Below are positions 8,637 to 19,812 of a stretch of DNA of 64,000 nucleotides, one piece after another; position 1 is the first letter of the stretch, and each line of letters opens with the position of its first letter. The translations under genes were made by a program, and so were the position numbers. Source of the DNA: Clostridium oryzae (GTDB lineage: Bacteria > Bacillota > Clostridia > Clostridiales > Clostridiaceae); NCBI RefSeq assembly GCF_002029235.1, contig NZ_MZGV01000012.1, positions 42,978 to 106,977 of the forward strand, in the 5' to 3' direction. The notes beneath the pieces were generated by a model. The model saw only the letters and a program-made list of their open reading frames with translations, did no database searches and was not told where the DNA came from.

Positions 8637-9809
8637 TTAGTTGTAAAAATAATGCTTCGGTACTCTTTCAGTAATTCTTTGAAGCTGTTCATCCATACGT
8701 GTATTAATGCTGCTGCAGGCATCTACCCAAGAAATACTTTCATTCCCCTGAGTTCCTACTATAATTACTTTATCAAATTCCTTTGTTATGTTGACAACAT
8801 CAGTAATATCAACTAATATTCCATCCATAAAATAATTTACGACAGGTACCTTTCTTTCAGCAATCAAAACTTCCTTCCAGCCTCTTGATATACCATCACC
8901 GTAGCCCATTCCTACCACAGCAACATAGCTATCCCTTTTGGCTACAAAACTATTTCCATAACCTCCTGAATGTCCTGCTTTTATTTTTTCTATTTTTAGG
9001 ATTCTGCTTTCAAGTGACATAATTGATTTTACACCTTCAGGCAGACTGCTGTCACCTTCCTTATGTTCAAGTCCATAAAGTATAAGACCGCATCTAACCA
9101 TATCAAAATGAGATTCAGGATACATCAAAATACCAGCTGAACCAGCAGAATGAGCAATATCGGGGCGCAAGCCTTCTCTTTCCAAACTGTTAAGAACATT
9201 ATTAAACTTATGAATTTGCTCATTAGTAAATTGTGAATTAGTCTCTGGATCTTTAAAATGCGTATATATACCACTGATTTTTATACGAGGATATTTATTA
9301 TGTATCATCGTTATAAAGCCTAAAACATCTTTGGGCTCTATTCCATATCTATTCAAACCAGTATTTACTTTAACATGTACCTCAGCCATTTTACTCTGCT
9401 TTGCCGCATACTCATCCAGCGAACTAATTGTTTTTTCATTATCCACCATTATCGTTATATGTTGATCCACAACGCAATTTACTTGAGAAGGCATTATAGG
9501 TGCTAGAATTATAATAGGAATCTTAATATTCGCTTCTCTTAATGCTACAGCTTCTGTAAGTCTTACAACACCTATGGCATCACAATTACATAACTGTAAT
9601 TCCTCAGCAATCGTTACTAGACCATGTCCATATGCATCACCCTTAACAACACCCATAAATTTTACACCAGGCTTTAGCTTACTGCGAATGATCTCTAAGT
9701 TCCTCCTTAGCTGAGAAAGATTAATATTTGCTCTGTTTATCTCCTCAAGTACTGTTCTTGAAGATTTACCCTCTGAAGTTTTCATAAATTCTCTCTCTTC
9801 TGTCTTCAT
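8637..9809 (-). CDS. alr: Alanine racemase family protein, divergent
   Basis: PLP enzyme that interconverts L- and D-alanine (or another amino acid) for peptidoglycan; 390 aa, with GAGGA before the ATG. The PLP lysine is Lys56 in VVKGDAYGHG. The second catalytic base is probably Tyr284 in SGGYGNSF, with the GYGDGISR block after it and a C-terminal RVPKHYFYN like the usual RVPR. The motif normally written CMDQ reads FMDG (residues 327-330), and an extra 15-20 residues precede the usual N-terminus. These changes suggest altered substrate range or a secondary copy. It is monocistronic, between the valS T-box and a long inverted repeat. Confidence 0.85.
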   Translation of the reverse strand: MKTEEREFMKTSEGKSSRTVLEEINRANINLSQLRRNLEIIRSKLKPGVKFMGVVKGDAYGHGLVTIAEELQLCNCDAIGVVRLTEAVALREANIKIPIIILAPIMPSQVNCVVDQHITIMVDNEKTISSLDEYAAKQSKMAEVHVKVNTGLNRYGIEPKDVLGFITMIHNKYPRIKISGIYTHFKDPETNSQFTNEQIHKFNNVLNSLEREGLRPDIAHSAGSAGILMYPESHFDMVRCGLILYGLEHKEGDSSLPEGVKSIMSLESRILKIEKIKAGHSGGYGNSFVAKRDSYVAVVGMGYGDGISRGWKEVLIAERKVPVVNYFMDGILVDITDVVNITKEFDKVIIVGTQGNESISWVDACSSINTRMDEQLQRITERVPKHYFYN

Positions 9810-9881
9810 GCTCGTATCCTCTTAACGTAAAAATTTATAATTATTATATCGATTTATAATGAAACTAAAGTTTATAGATGA

Positions 9882-9952
9882 GTTAAGAAGTAAAAGTGAA
9901 AAAGTAAAAGTTTCAGAAACCTTCTTTAGGGAAAGATTTTTACTTCTTAACT
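9882..9952. repeat. Perfect 15-bp inverted repeat between yyaL and alr
   Basis: AGTTAAGAAGTAAAA at 9882-9896 and TTTTACTTCTTAACT at 9938-9952, separated by 41 bp. No clean T run follows on the minus strand, so this could be a terminator with a large loop for the gene upstream (9989-12088) or a leader structure of alr. Confidence 0.6.
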
Positions 9953-9988
9953 ATCACTCTTACCGCTTACCTTATTACAAATTAAAAG

Positions 9989-12088
9989 CTATGCGTTTAG
10001 GTATTTAAGCATTTGCTGTATATCTATTGTTGGTGCATTACAAACTGAATTTCTACAAATGTAAGCCGTAGCCTTTCTTTCTATAGATTCTAAATCTTTA
10101 ACGTGTTCAGCTAAATGTGATATATCTGGTTCTTCTTCATCTATTGGATATAATATCACCGTCATATTAGGAATATATCTACTATTTAGTTCTGAAAGCA
10201 TTTTTATTGTATCTTTGGAAGTTTTATCTCCACATATAACAACATCATAAGATGGTCCAATTAAATAATCTATTCCTACAAGCATTTGAGTATATGATAT
10301 TGGTGATTCTTTAACCGTATTAGAAAATGCCTTCTGAAGTTTATCAGCATACTGTTCTAATGTGTAATCTCCAGTAATCCTAGACAATTTTATTAAATCT
10401 AACAAGGCTACCGAATTCCCTGATGGAACAGCACCGTCATATACCTCTTTTGTCCTCATTAAGATATCATCATCATCATTTGGAGTAAAATAAAAACCTC
10501 CATTTTCTTTGTCCCAGAAATATTCAAGCATTTGATCATTAAGCGTCACTGCTTGCCTTAAATATTCCGTATCAAACGTAGTCTCGAAAAGCTCTAATAA
10601 TGCATGGATAAAGAAAGCATAATCATCTATATTACCTTTATAGTCCCAATCGCCGGCTTTAAATCTGTGCATAAGCCTTCCGTTTTCCTGAACGCACTCC
10701 ACCAAAAAGTCCGCCGCTATACAAGCAATCTGAGTATAATTCTTATTACCAAACACTCTGCCAGCCTTTGCTAGCGCAGCTATTATAAGTGAATTCCAAT
10801 CAGTAAGTATTTTATCATCCTTAAAAGGTCTCACTCTTTTCTGTCTTTCTTGCTGCAGCTTCTTTGTGATTTGTTCAAATTTCTGTTCAAATTGTTCTAC
10901 AGGCATATTAAGTTTATTACTTAAACTTTGATTATTTTCATTAATGTTTAAATGAAGTATGTTCGTACCTATTGATGTTCCCATAGCTTCATCCTTAAAA
11001 TTTCCATCCGGCTTCATATTGAAAACTTTAATTGCAATTTCTGCTTCATCTTTGTCCAAAATACTTTTTATCTGTTCAATAGACCATACGTAAAATTTTC
11101 CCTCTTCCCCTTCACTATCAGCATCCTCCGCTGAATAGAAGCATCCTTCGTCAGATTTCATGTCCCTGATTAAATATGCAAAAATCTTTTCTGCCATATC
11201 TTTATATTTTTTATAGACTGTAAGTTGATATGCTTCAACACATACATATGCTATCAGTGCCTGATCATATAGCATTTTTTCAAAATGAGGAAGCAGCCAC
11301 CGCCTATCTGTAGAATACCTATGAAACCCGTAGCCAATCTGATCAAATATTCCTCCTGAATACATGGCATCCAGCGTTTTCAACACCATATCCAATGCAC
11401 GCTTCTCTCCAGTTTTTTTATAGTACCTAAGCAGAAAAAGCATATTATGCGGAGTTGGAAACTTAGGTGCTCTCCCAAAGCCTCCATAGCTGTCATCGAA
11501 CATCGAACTTAGCTGTTCATAACACCTATCTAGGACATTACTGCCAATGCTGTCTCCTGTTTCATGCATCTGTGAATTATCTATGGCTTTCATAATATGA
11601 TCACCATATTCAATAAGTCTGCTGCGATCCTGTCTCCATAAAGTATTTACTTTATCTATAATTTCCAGCATTCCTGTACTAGCGTATCTGCTTTCTTTAG
11701 GTATATAAGTCCCTGCAAAAAATGGTTTCTTATCATATGTCATAAAAATGGTAAGCGGCCACCCTCCTGATCCAGTCACAGCCTGACATACAGACATATA
11801 TAAATTATCTATTTCAGGTCTTTCTTCCCTATCAACTTTTATACATACAAATGTATCATTCATTAGTTTAGCTACCTGTTCATCTTCAAAGCTTTCTCTT
11901 TCCATAACATGACACCAATGACAGGTAGAATAGCCTATGCTTAAAAATATTGGCTTGTTCTCAGTCTTAGCTTTTTCAAAAGCTTCATCACACCAGGGAT
12001 ACCAGTCCACCGGATTGTGTGCATGCTGCAGTAAATAAGGTGACTTCTCGTTTATCAATCTATTGGGTGCAATAGTATTACTAGGCAT
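9989..12088 (-). CDS. YyaL/DUF255 thioredoxin-fold and six-hairpin protein
   Basis: Large cytosolic protein of 699 aa, close to family length. The N-terminal thioredoxin-like domain (about 1-170) opens with the family signature NPVDWYPW and has [16 protein letters not shown] with a CxxC pair (Cys56, Cys59). The rest is an (alpha/alpha)6 barrel like those of N-acylglucosamine 2-epimerases, with [17 protein letters not shown] and [18 protein letters not shown] motifs. Family members in bacteria and in animals (SPATA20) have no firmly established reaction; a redox or carbohydrate-linked role is only suggested. GAAGGTGG precedes the ATG. It is a single-gene unit facing away from gltS. Confidence 0.88.
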   Translation of the reverse strand: MPSNTIAPNRLINEKSPYLLQHAHNPVDWYPWCDEAFEKAKTENKPIFLSIGYSTCHWCHVMERESFEDEQVAKLMNDTFVCIKVDREERPEIDNLYMSVCQAVTGSGGWPLTIFMTYDKKPFFAGTYIPKESRYASTGMLEIIDKVNTLWRQDRSRLIEYGDHIMKAIDNSQMHETGDSIGSNVLDRCYEQLSSMFDDSYGGFGRAPKFPTPHNMLFLLRYYKKTGEKRALDMVLKTLDAMYSGGIFDQIGYGFHRYSTDRRWLLPHFEKMLYDQALIAYVCVEAYQLTVYKKYKDMAEKIFAYLIRDMKSDEGCFYSAEDADSEGEEGKFYVWSIEQIKSILDKDEAEIAIKVFNMKPDGNFKDEAMGTSIGTNILHLNINENNQSLSNKLNMPVEQFEQKFEQITKKLQQERQKRVRPFKDDKILTDWNSLIIAALAKAGRVFGNKNYTQIACIAADFLVECVQENGRLMHRFKAGDWDYKGNIDDYAFFIHALLELFETTFDTEYLRQAVTLNDQMLEYFWDKENGGFYFTPNDDDDILMRTKEVYDGAVPSGNSVALLDLIKLSRITGDYTLEQYADKLQKAFSNTVKESPISYTQMLVGIDYLIGPSYDVVICGDKTSKDTIKMLSELNSRYIPNMTVILYPIDEEEPDISHLAEHVKDLESIERKATAYICRNSVCNAPTIDIQQMLKYLNA

Positions 12089-12278
12089 TAAACCACCTTC
12101 TTTCTATTAAATAATATTTCTTATTATGCCCTAAAAATAAAAGGATACTACTTTTTATTTAATAATATGCATTTAATAATATGATAAAATTGGAAACAGT
12201 ACTGGCTAGTTTTTCTTATATACAAAGCAAATAAAACATGTTATCATATAACCTGACTATCTTAAAGGAGTATGAAGA

Positions 12279-13466
12279 ATGGTTTTCAAACTTGACTTGA
12301 TTCAAACACTTGCATTAGCAGTATTTATATTAATTATTGGAGATTTATTGAGAAAAAAAATTAAATTACTTGATCACTTTTGCATTCCTGCGCCAGTGGT
12401 TGGAGGCATTCTATTTTCTCTAATTTCATTATTAGGCTACACCTCTAAGACTTTTACATTTGAATTTGATGAGACCTTAAAAGATGTATTTTTAATAGGA
12501 TTCTTTACTACAATTGGGTTCACTGCAAGTCTTAGGTTATTGAAAAAAGGCGGTATACAAGCATTCATTTTTTTACTTGTGAGTATAGTTCTAGTTATTG
12601 TACAAAATGTACTAGGAATTGGATTAGCTAAGCTATTTAATTTGCATCCTTACATTGGTTTGGCTACCGGATCAACTCCACTTGTAGGCGGCCCGGGAAC
12701 ATCCGGTGCTTTTGGTCCTTTATTTGAGCAAGCTGGTGTGAAAGGAGCTGCAACAATTGCTATGGCAGCAGCTACCTTTGGTCTAGTAATGGGATCATTA
12801 ACTGGTGGTCCTATTGGAAAAGCTCTGATTGATAGAAATAAGCTTGCAGGCAAAAATGAAAAAGATTGTCAAGATGAAACTGTCATAGATAAACTGATAA
12901 ATCTTGATTCAGACTCATTGTTGAAATCAGCTATAATTATTGTAGTAGCAATGGGTATCGGAACGATAATTTCAAAATGGTTTGTTGATATAGGTTTAAC
13001 ATTTCCACCATATATTGGAGGTATGCTAGCAGCAGCCATTATTAGAAACATCTATGATTTTACTAATAAGGAGTTAGTCCTTGAAGAAATTGAGTCTCTA
13101 GGAAACATTTGCTTAGCTTTCTTTTTATCCATGGCACTTATGTCACTTAAGTTATGGCAATTAGCAGATTTAGCGCTGCCAATGATGGTTATATTATTAG
13201 CTCAAGTAGCATTAATGTCATTGTTTGCGTACTTTGTTGTATTTAGAATAATGGGCAAAGATTATGATGCTGCAATTATTGCCTCAGGAACTTGTGGATT
13301 TGGACTTGGAGCAACAGCAAATGCGATGGCAAATATGGAAACTCTTACAGAAAAATATAATAAAAGTGCACCAAGGGCGTTTTTTGCAGTACCGCTTGTG
13401 GGCTCTCTATTTATAGATTTTTTCAATGCTTTTGCAATAACTTTCTTCATGAACATATTCAAATAG
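12279..13466 (+). CDS. gltS: Sodium/glutamate symporter GltS
   Basis: Na+-coupled glutamate uptake protein in the cytoplasmic membrane; 395 aa with about ten transmembrane segments. The two re-entrant loops have the expected small-residue motifs: STPLVGGPGTSGAFGP near 130 in the first half and ASGTCGFGLGATANAMANM near 335 in the second. AAAGGAGT lies 8 nt before the ATG. The gene is transcribed alone, has a strong terminator, and is divergent from the yyaL-like gene. Confidence 0.94.
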   Translation: MVFKLDLIQTLALAVFILIIGDLLRKKIKLLDHFCIPAPVVGGILFSLISLLGYTSKTFTFEFDETLKDVFLIGFFTTIGFTASLRLLKKGGIQAFIFLLVSIVLVIVQNVLGIGLAKLFNLHPYIGLATGSTPLVGGPGTSGAFGPLFEQAGVKGAATIAMAAATFGLVMGSLTGGPIGKALIDRNKLAGKNEKDCQDETVIDKLINLDSDSLLKSAIIIVVAMGIGTIISKWFVDIGLTFPPYIGGMLAAAIIRNIYDFTNKELVLEEIESLGNICLAFFLSMALMSLKLWQLADLALPMMVILLAQVALMSLFAYFVVFRIMGKDYDAAIIASGTCGFGLGATANAMANMETLTEKYNKSAPRAFFAVPLVGSLFIDFFNAFAITFFMNIFK

Positions 13467-13549
13467 CTAAGTGATTCTTCTAAAAAACTATTATAGTTTT
13501 GTGCTCATTTATTTCGTAATTTACGTTAACTCTAAGATTAATATTTATA

Positions 13550-13588
13550 AGCATTCAATCCGCATAGGATTGGATGCTCTTTATTTTA
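13550..13588 (+). terminator. Terminator of gltS
   Basis: 12-bp perfect stem AGCATTCAATCC / GGATTGGATGCT at 13550-13578 followed by CTTTATTTTATT. The rest of the 345-bp spacer to the next gene shows only AT-rich sequence. Confidence 0.85.
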
Positions 13589-13812
13589 TTAAACACAATA
13601 TTTGATAAAATCTAGTTAGCATAAAAGTCCTAAACGCTATAACTTCCCAACCTGATTATGTCAATAGCATTTCTGATAGAGTTATTTTTAAGTACCCTAA
13701 TTCAATATATGCTTCTCCTTTTATCCTATCTTATTAGCTATTATACATTGAAAGGCATGTTAAATTATGTTATATTGTTAATAAAATATAGCGGATATTA
13801 GGAGGAACTGTA

Positions 13813-14646
13813 ATGGAAAAAATTTTTGAATCATTGATTCATGCTGCGCCGATTATAAGTGAAGCATTTGAAAAAAATGTAATAATCACAATTTGGGATA
13901 AAAAAGAGTGTATATACTCTCTAGATAGTAAGAGCACAAAATCATCTGCAAATGTTGGGGACAAGTACGATAGTAGCTTTACTGAAAAAATTGGTGCTAA
14001 TGATACTATTTTTAACAAAAAAGAGACATTTAAAACTGTACTTAATAAAAGTGAGCATGGAATCGATTCTAAGTTAGTTCTAATTCCAGCTATTAGTGAA
14101 AAAGGTGAAGTTGTTGGTTTTTTAAGTTTGTCAACAAATATAGAAAATCTCTCGAAAATTAAAAGCTCTACAATGGAATTAAAAAGTTCCCTTCAAGAAA
14201 TAAATTCTACCATATCGGAAATTACTAATGGCGCAACACAGCTATCCGAAAAGTTAAACTATATGATAGAGAATACTAAAGTAACAGAAAAATTAATAAT
14301 TGAAAGCAACGAAGCTGTAGCTTTAATCGAAAGTATAGCTAAACAGTCTAATCTTCTTGGACTTAATGCTGCAATAGAATCTTCAAGAGCAGGAGAATAT
14401 GGAAAAGGCTTCTCAGTAGTAGCAGATGAAATGAGGAAATTAGCATCAAATAGTAATGAGTCCTCTAAAAAAATTCTATCTGCACTTGCCGAAATGAGTA
14501 ATAATATGAAAGTAATAATAGATACAATAAATGAAACAGGTCAAATAGCGACAAATCAGGCTGCTTCTCTAGAAGAAGTATCTGCAACAGTAGAGCAAAT
14601 TACTTCAAATTCACAAATATTAGTTAATAACATGAAGTTGGATTAA
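13813..14646 (+). CDS. Soluble methyl-accepting chemotaxis protein
   Basis: Short cytoplasmic chemoreceptor of 277 aa with no membrane segment. Residues 1-115 form a small sensory domain of unrecognised type (mixed alpha/beta, ending [11 protein letters not shown]). Residues 120-277 form an abbreviated MA signalling coiled coil whose hairpin tip is [19 protein letters not shown] (about 177-195), the CheA/CheW contact region. Only one methylation-helix bundle length is present. AGGAGG precedes the start. Such proteins usually sense intracellular ligands or redox state. The neighbouring convergent gene is a membrane receptor. Confidence 0.88.
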   Translation: MEKIFESLIHAAPIISEAFEKNVIITIWDKKECIYSLDSKSTKSSANVGDKYDSSFTEKIGANDTIFNKKETFKTVLNKSEHGIDSKLVLIPAISEKGEVVGFLSLSTNIENLSKIKSSTMELKSSLQEINSTISEITNGATQLSEKLNYMIENTKVTEKLIIESNEAVALIESIAKQSNLLGLNAAIESSRAGEYGKGFSVVADEMRKLASNSNESSKKILSALAEMSNNMKVIIDTINETGQIATNQAASLEEVSATVEQITSNSQILVNNMKLD

Positions 14647-14748
14647 TTTATAGGCAAATTTCTAGATAAATTGGTGGTTCTTCTTTTATTATTTACATTA
14701 TTCTTTATCTTATATATATGTCTTGCTTTTTAATTGACATTAAATTGC

Positions 14749-14787
14749 ACAAAAAATTACTATAGAATTAAGTTTCTATAGTAATTT
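14749..14787 (-). terminator. Terminator of the membrane chemoreceptor gene
   Basis: 14-bp stem AAATTACTATAGAA / TTCTATAGTAATTT at 14754-14767 and 14774-14787. On the minus strand it ends in TTTTTTG. It may also stop plus-strand transcription from the soluble receptor gene. Confidence 0.75.
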
Positions 14788-14880
14788 CCAGTCTACCTTA
14801 TTTTTTTAATATATCATCCTCATATTATCACCAACGTAATTTAAGAGTAATTTGTTTCTTCCCAACCTAAATTGAAGTTA

Positions 14881-16899
14881 TTATACTGTGAATTTGGCTG
14901 TATTCTGGTTTAATTTAGTGGCAACCTCATTTAGTTGTTGCGCAAATCTCGCAATATCCTCTAAAGATCCTAATAACTCTTCCGAGGAAGCAGCAATTTC
15001 TTCTGCTGAAGCAGAAGTTTCTTGAGATACTGCGGCAACAGAATCAATCTTGGAAACAACCAATTCCTTTGAATTTATTGTACTTGCCAAAGAAGTATAG
15101 GTGTCCTCAACTAAAGGAGCTATGCTTGCTATGGAATCAAGAATCTCTTTAAAAGCAGACAAAGTCATTTCGGCAGTTGAAGACTGATTATTCACTAGTC
15201 CTTCAACCTCATAAGTAGTTTTAAGAACATCTTCTGTTTCAATACTTATGGATGAAATAAGCCTTTGAATTTCTTCCGTAGAACTTTTAGACTGCTCAGC
15301 TAATTTTCGTACTTCCTCTGCAACCACAGCAAAACCTCTACCGCTTTCGCCTGCTCTTGCTGCCTCAATTGCAGCATTCAATGCTAATAGATTGGTTTGC
15401 TCAGAAATACCATCAATCACCTGAGTAATGCTTCCAACCTGTGACACACTGTTATTTAAACTATTAACCTTTCTAGAAACTTCTTCAAAAGATTTATGAA
15501 TATCATCGATTGAGCTAAATAGTTTATTAATTTGTTCTTGTCCTATGACTGCCTTCTCCTCAGATGCTCTGGACTTATCCTTTACCAAAGTGACCTTTTC
15601 ATTTATATTGTTTAGCTCTTCCGCCAACGAATCGCTGACTGTCGACACCTCGCCCATATTTAATGTTTGCTCTGATGCGCCCTTTGCTACTTCATTGATC
15701 GCATTTGCTACTTCTTGTGTTGTAGTTACCATAGCATTGGAATTATCTTGTAATGAATTGGACATATCATTAATTATATTAGACTGCTTTCCTATAATGC
15801 CAATAGTTTCCTTCAAATTTTTAATCATGTCATTAAATCCAGAAGATAATATTCCAATTTCATCTTTACTCTTAACTTTAGCCAAAACCGCTAAATTACC
15901 AGTAGCTATTTGTTTTGATACATTAACAAGCTGATTTATTGGCTTGGTTATGCTGTTTGCCAGTAAAAATAAAATGTTAGCAATAATTATAAAAATAATT
16001 ATTGATATTACTACATTCGTAATAATAATATTTCTAACAGTCAGATTTACATTTGCCATAGAAAGTCCAATATCTATTGCCCCCATAATTTTACCTTCTC
16101 TTTTTAAAGGTACTATGACATCGTAAACCCACGTATTATCGGTTTTATAGAAAAAAGTTGAAGAATAAGGCTTACCGTCAACAGTAGCAGTTTTGCTTCC
16201 CACGTCTGTAAGCCTTATATTTATTCTGCTTTTATCACTATGAGCAACAGCTTTTCTATCTTTACTAATGTACAACGCATATTCTATACCTTTTTCTTTT
16301 GCCAAATCTTCTACTAAAGTTTGCATATCAGTTGAAGAGCTATATTTTTGCAAGCTATTAGCAAGCAGGCCTATTTGAACAAATCCACCACCAGGCATTG
16401 CCTCATAACCATATTTGTAATAATTATTGCCTACTGAACTTTTCCTGATGTTTTCAATTAACTCGGTCTTTTCTCCTGACAATACTGTCTTGGCAGTACT
16501 CTTGTCATCAAAGGTATAACTTAAATTATCCTTCAAATTTGAATAGATTATTTTGCCGCTTTTGTCTGCAACATTTATTTCATCAATATGCATATTTTTA
16601 GATAATTTGGTTAAAAAAGCATTGCTTACCTTACGTTTATCCATTATAACAAATTTTGCATTATTTCTAATCTTGTTATCAATATCTTCATTCATTAAAT
16701 TTTTAGCTGTTGTAGATGACTTTATCTGATTGGCCACTTGCTTTGTAAGACTCATCCCATCTTCCTTCATCTGTGCAACTAACCTGGATTTTGAAATATA
16801 GATTGATGTACTTGCTATCGTTGCAATTACAATAAACAAAATAATTAAAGGTATGAATAGAATTTTAAATCTTATTGAAATGTTTCGACTAGTTTTCAC
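14881..16899 (-). CDS. Transmembrane methyl-accepting chemotaxis protein (dCache-HAMP-MA)
   Basis: Chemoreceptor of 672 aa, a usual length. A signal-anchor helix (about 11-33) is followed by an extracellular ligand-binding region to about 295 with dCache-like features ([16 protein letters not shown]; repeated FxxxxxGxxxY pattern). A second transmembrane helix (297-318), a HAMP domain ([20 protein letters not shown]) and an MA coiled coil follow. The tip [20 protein letters not shown] is canonical and there are several Ala/Glu-rich methylation-type stretches near the C-terminus ([16 protein letters not shown]). The ligand is unknown. Confidence 0.93.
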   Translation of the reverse strand: MKTSRNISIRFKILFIPLIILFIVIATIASTSIYISKSRLVAQMKEDGMSLTKQVANQIKSSTTAKNLMNEDIDNKIRNNAKFVIMDKRKVSNAFLTKLSKNMHIDEINVADKSGKIIYSNLKDNLSYTFDDKSTAKTVLSGEKTELIENIRKSSVGNNYYKYGYEAMPGGGFVQIGLLANSLQKYSSSTDMQTLVEDLAKEKGIEYALYISKDRKAVAHSDKSRINIRLTDVGSKTATVDGKPYSSTFFYKTDNTWVYDVIVPLKREGKIMGAIDIGLSMANVNLTVRNIIITNVVISIIIFIIIANILFLLANSITKPINQLVNVSKQIATGNLAVLAKVKSKDEIGILSSGFNDMIKNLKETIGIIGKQSNIINDMSNSLQDNSNAMVTTTQEVANAINEVAKGASEQTLNMGEVSTVSDSLAEELNNINEKVTLVKDKSRASEEKAVIGQEQINKLFSSIDDIHKSFEEVSRKVNSLNNSVSQVGSITQVIDGISEQTNLLALNAAIEAARAGESGRGFAVVAEEVRKLAEQSKSSTEEIQRLISSISIETEDVLKTTYEVEGLVNNQSSTAEMTLSAFKEILDSIASIAPLVEDTYTSLASTINSKELVVSKIDSVAAVSQETSASAEEIAASSEELLGSLEDIARFAQQLNEVATKLNQNTAKFTV

Positions 16900-17085
16900 A
16901 AATTATCCTCCTCTGTTTTAATTTCTTGTCGCAAACATTATTATACATTAAATAAAAATTAATGAAAATAAATTTCTTGTTAAATATGCTATATTACGCC
17001 AACTATGGTTTCTATTGTTACGATTTACTAATAAATTCTACATATATCTTAAATTTAATGATCTGACTCCTATTATTTATATTCT

Positions 17086-17115
17086 CAAAAAGAGCTCGCT
17101 TATTGCGAGCTCTTT
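17086..17115 (-). terminator. Terminator of the first leucine-rich repeat gene
   Basis: 11-bp perfect GC-rich stem AAAGAGCTCGC / GCGAGCTCTTT at 17089-17115, ending in TTTTGAG on the minus strand and located 17 bp after the stop. Confidence 0.85.
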
Positions 17116-17132
17116 CTCTAACTGATATAATC

Positions 17133-19532
17133 TCATTTTACTAATTTTACATGCAAGTCATGTACTAGAGCATAATAATATGCTTCTGAACCACTCTTAC
17201 AGCCAATAATTAAAGGAAGATCATCATTCCACCAATAAAATATTTTATTACCATCAAATTTAATGAGACTTTCCGGCATATCAATCTCTTCTATTGTACA
17301 AGCTTCCTGAAAGGCATGGTTACCTAACTCCTGAACTCCATCTTCAAATACAACTGTTTTCACTCTACTATCCGCAAATGCATATTCTCCGATAACTTTT
17401 ACTGTCCCAGGTACTGTTACCTTATCTACAGTCTTATAGCTAAAAGCAAGGGGTGCAATACTTGTCACATTATCAGGTAATGTAATATCACTTTTCGTTC
17501 CTTTATATGCAAGTAAAGTTCCATCACTGGTTACAATATAGTCTCCATCATAATTATTTTGCCAGGGAGTATCTTCAAACACGCCATAGTTAGGATTTTC
17601 ATAATCATCTTCATAGCTAATAGTGATAGGATAATCTATATGTGAAGAAGGTAAGGTTACATCTTTTAATGCAGTACAATCTGCAAAAGCACCTTCTCCC
17701 ATTTTATTTAACGATTCAGGCAAAGAAATTGAAGCAAGTTTAGCACATTTATAAAAAGCATATTCTTCTATATCCTTTATACCACTTTTAAAAGTTACAT
17801 TTGTTAAATTGCTGCAACCGCTAAATGCACTGCTGCCTATCGACTTAACATTTGAGGGGATATTTAACTTCGTTATTTTAGTGTTATTTTCAAAAGCACC
17901 ACTTTCAATTCTGGAAATGCCCTTAGGAACTGCGATTTTAGTATTTTTACCTCTATAGGCTAAAAGAATTCCATTTATAGTTGCAAAATCGCCTGAATAA
18001 TTAGATAACCAGCTTGTGTTCTTAAAAGCATCATAACCAACAGAAGTTACTCCTTTACCTCCCGTTATGCTCTTGAGTCTCTTACAATTTTCAAAAGCTT
18101 CCTGATCAATAGTCTGCACCGATGCTGGAACAGAAATATTCATAAGATTAGTACATCCAATAAACGCATCATTTCCAATTGAAGCTATAGAGGATGAAAA
18201 TACAACCTTTTTCAGGCTAATACATTTTTCAAACGTATAATCACCTATAGTTTCCACTTTACTAGTTAAATCAACAGTCTTTAATTTTGTACACCCAGTA
18301 AATGCACCTTCACCTAAATTCTTTACGCCGTTTGCCATGATAAAGCTTCCAAGTCCTTTGCAATCTCTAAAGGCATAATCACCTATATCAGTAAGTTTCT
18401 TTGCAGATGAAAGTGTAACTTTACTCAAACTTATACAACCATCAAAGACACCTTCCCCAATAGTTCTCAACTTTTCAGGTAACATTATGCTTGTAAGCTT
18501 AATACACTTTTCAAATGCATAGTTATCTATCTGACTGCATTCTGAATTTTTTATAAAACTTACATTACTAAGTGATGAGCAATTTGAAAAGCTCATAAAT
18601 CCTATGGTTTTTAAGCTACTTGGGAATACTATATTACCAAGCTGAGTACAACTGTAAAACGCTGAGTTGCCAATCTCTATAAGACCATTAGGTAGCACTA
18701 CCTTTTTTAGTCTAGTATCTCCTTGAAAAGCGCTATCAGCAATTTTTTTTACTTTTGCAGGAACCGTTAAGCTCTTATCTGTACCAGTGTACTTCAGAAG
18801 AATTTGATCACCTACAATCAAAAACTTGTCTTTATTATTCTTTAACCATTTTGTATACGCAAAAGCTTCATCATCAATAGAAGTTACTGTACTTGGTATA
18901 GTTACAGTTGTTAAATTACTACAACCGCTAAATGCATCGTGTTTTATAGTCTTAAGTCCTGCTTGCATAGTTACTGAGGTTATGCTTGAATTATCTTCAA
19001 AAGTTTGATTTGCTATAGTTTTTACGTTTTGAGGAATAGTAAGTTTCGAATCTGAGCCTTTATAGCGTACAAGTACACCATCACCTACTATAACATAATC
19101 ACCTTTATAGTTAGTAATCCATGCTGTATCTGCAAATGCACTAGAATCAACATCATTAACAGACGTAGGTGTAGAAATTGAGCTAAGGCTTGTGCAATGT
19201 GAAAATGCATATCCTTCTATGCTCTTAACCCCATTTTCCATGGTAACACTTTTTAAAGCAGAGCAACTATCAAAAGCTTGGATTCCAACAGTCTCCACTG
19301 AAGATGGAATTGTAACTTGTTCAATAGCTGGATTGTCTTGAAAAGCATTTGAGCCTATTTCCTTAACTGTGCTAGGAATAACTACATTCTTTTCATGACC
19401 AGTGTACTCAGTCAGTACTGCATCTTTAATTATAAACTCATCATTTCCTTCAGCCTTTACTGGAGTTGGCATAACTGTCATAAAAGAAAAGATAGTCAAA
19501 CACAAAACCATTGAAATTTTTTTCATCCACAT
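17133..19532 (-). CDS. Secreted BspA-type leucine-rich repeat protein 1
   Basis: Predicted extracellular protein of 799 aa. A signal peptide (about 1-28, ending PTPVKAEG) is followed by an almost continuous array of LRR_5/BspA (TpLRR) repeats, about 23 residues each, of the form AFxxCxxLxxVxIPxxVxxIG. Four times the array is interrupted by a longer module of the type DYVIVGDGVLVRYKG...LTIPxxVKxIAxxxF. The C-terminus is a cap (CKSGSEAYYYALVHDLHVKL). No LPxTG, SLH or choline-binding anchor was seen. BspA-type proteins often bind host or environmental ligands; none can be named here. GGGGG lies before the ATG. Paralogous to the next two genes. Confidence 0.88.
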   Translation of the reverse strand: MWMKKISMVLCLTIFSFMTVMPTPVKAEGNDEFIIKDAVLTEYTGHEKNVVIPSTVKEIGSNAFQDNPAIEQVTIPSSVETVGIQAFDSCSALKSVTMENGVKSIEGYAFSHCTSLSSISTPTSVNDVDSSAFADTAWITNYKGDYVIVGDGVLVRYKGSDSKLTIPQNVKTIANQTFEDNSSITSVTMQAGLKTIKHDAFSGCSNLTTVTIPSTVTSIDDEAFAYTKWLKNNKDKFLIVGDQILLKYTGTDKSLTVPAKVKKIADSAFQGDTRLKKVVLPNGLIEIGNSAFYSCTQLGNIVFPSSLKTIGFMSFSNCSSLSNVSFIKNSECSQIDNYAFEKCIKLTSIMLPEKLRTIGEGVFDGCISLSKVTLSSAKKLTDIGDYAFRDCKGLGSFIMANGVKNLGEGAFTGCTKLKTVDLTSKVETIGDYTFEKCISLKKVVFSSSIASIGNDAFIGCTNLMNISVPASVQTIDQEAFENCKRLKSITGGKGVTSVGYDAFKNTSWLSNYSGDFATINGILLAYRGKNTKIAVPKGISRIESGAFENNTKITKLNIPSNVKSIGSSAFSGCSNLTNVTFKSGIKDIEEYAFYKCAKLASISLPESLNKMGEGAFADCTALKDVTLPSSHIDYPITISYEDDYENPNYGVFEDTPWQNNYDGDYIVTSDGTLLAYKGTKSDITLPDNVTSIAPLAFSYKTVDKVTVPGTVKVIGEYAFADSRVKTVVFEDGVQELGNHAFQEACTIEEIDMPESLIKFDGNKIFYWWNDDLPLIIGCKSGSEAYYYALVHDLHVKLVK

Positions 19533-19576
19533 TTTAAAATCCCCCTTTATATTATAAAGAAAACATATCTTGTATT

Positions 19577-19638
19577 CTTTAATAATAAAATTTATATGTT
19601 ATAATCTTATTCCAAAGTTGTTATGAAGTTGTAAAAAA
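19577..19638 (-). promoter_or_regulatory. Leader shared by LRR genes 1 and 2, copy 1
   Basis: On the minus strand TTTACAACTTCATAACAACT... leads into ATAACATATAAATTTTATTA. It aligns with 22240-22181 over about 60 bp, while the surrounding spacers differ. A conserved promoter or regulator site for co-expression of the paralogs is the simplest explanation, though a recent duplication would look the same. Confidence 0.55.
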
Positions 19639-19718
19639 AATATATTATTCTCATGACTACAAATACGTAAACTATTACTTTTGTAGGCCACAATCCATAG
19701 CTTTCGCAGTATATCATG

Positions 19719-19749
19719 AAAAGCAGGCATACTTTCTCTGCCTGCTTTT
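19719..19749 (-). terminator. Terminator of the second LRR gene
   Basis: 11-bp stem AAAAGCAGGCA / TGCCTGCTTTT at 19719-19749, with the T run inside the stem when read on the minus strand. Confidence 0.7.
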
Positions 19750-19812
19750 CCACTCTTTATTTCTATTTAGATTAATAAACTTCTGCATTTCTCTTACATT
19801 CTAATGATTTTA

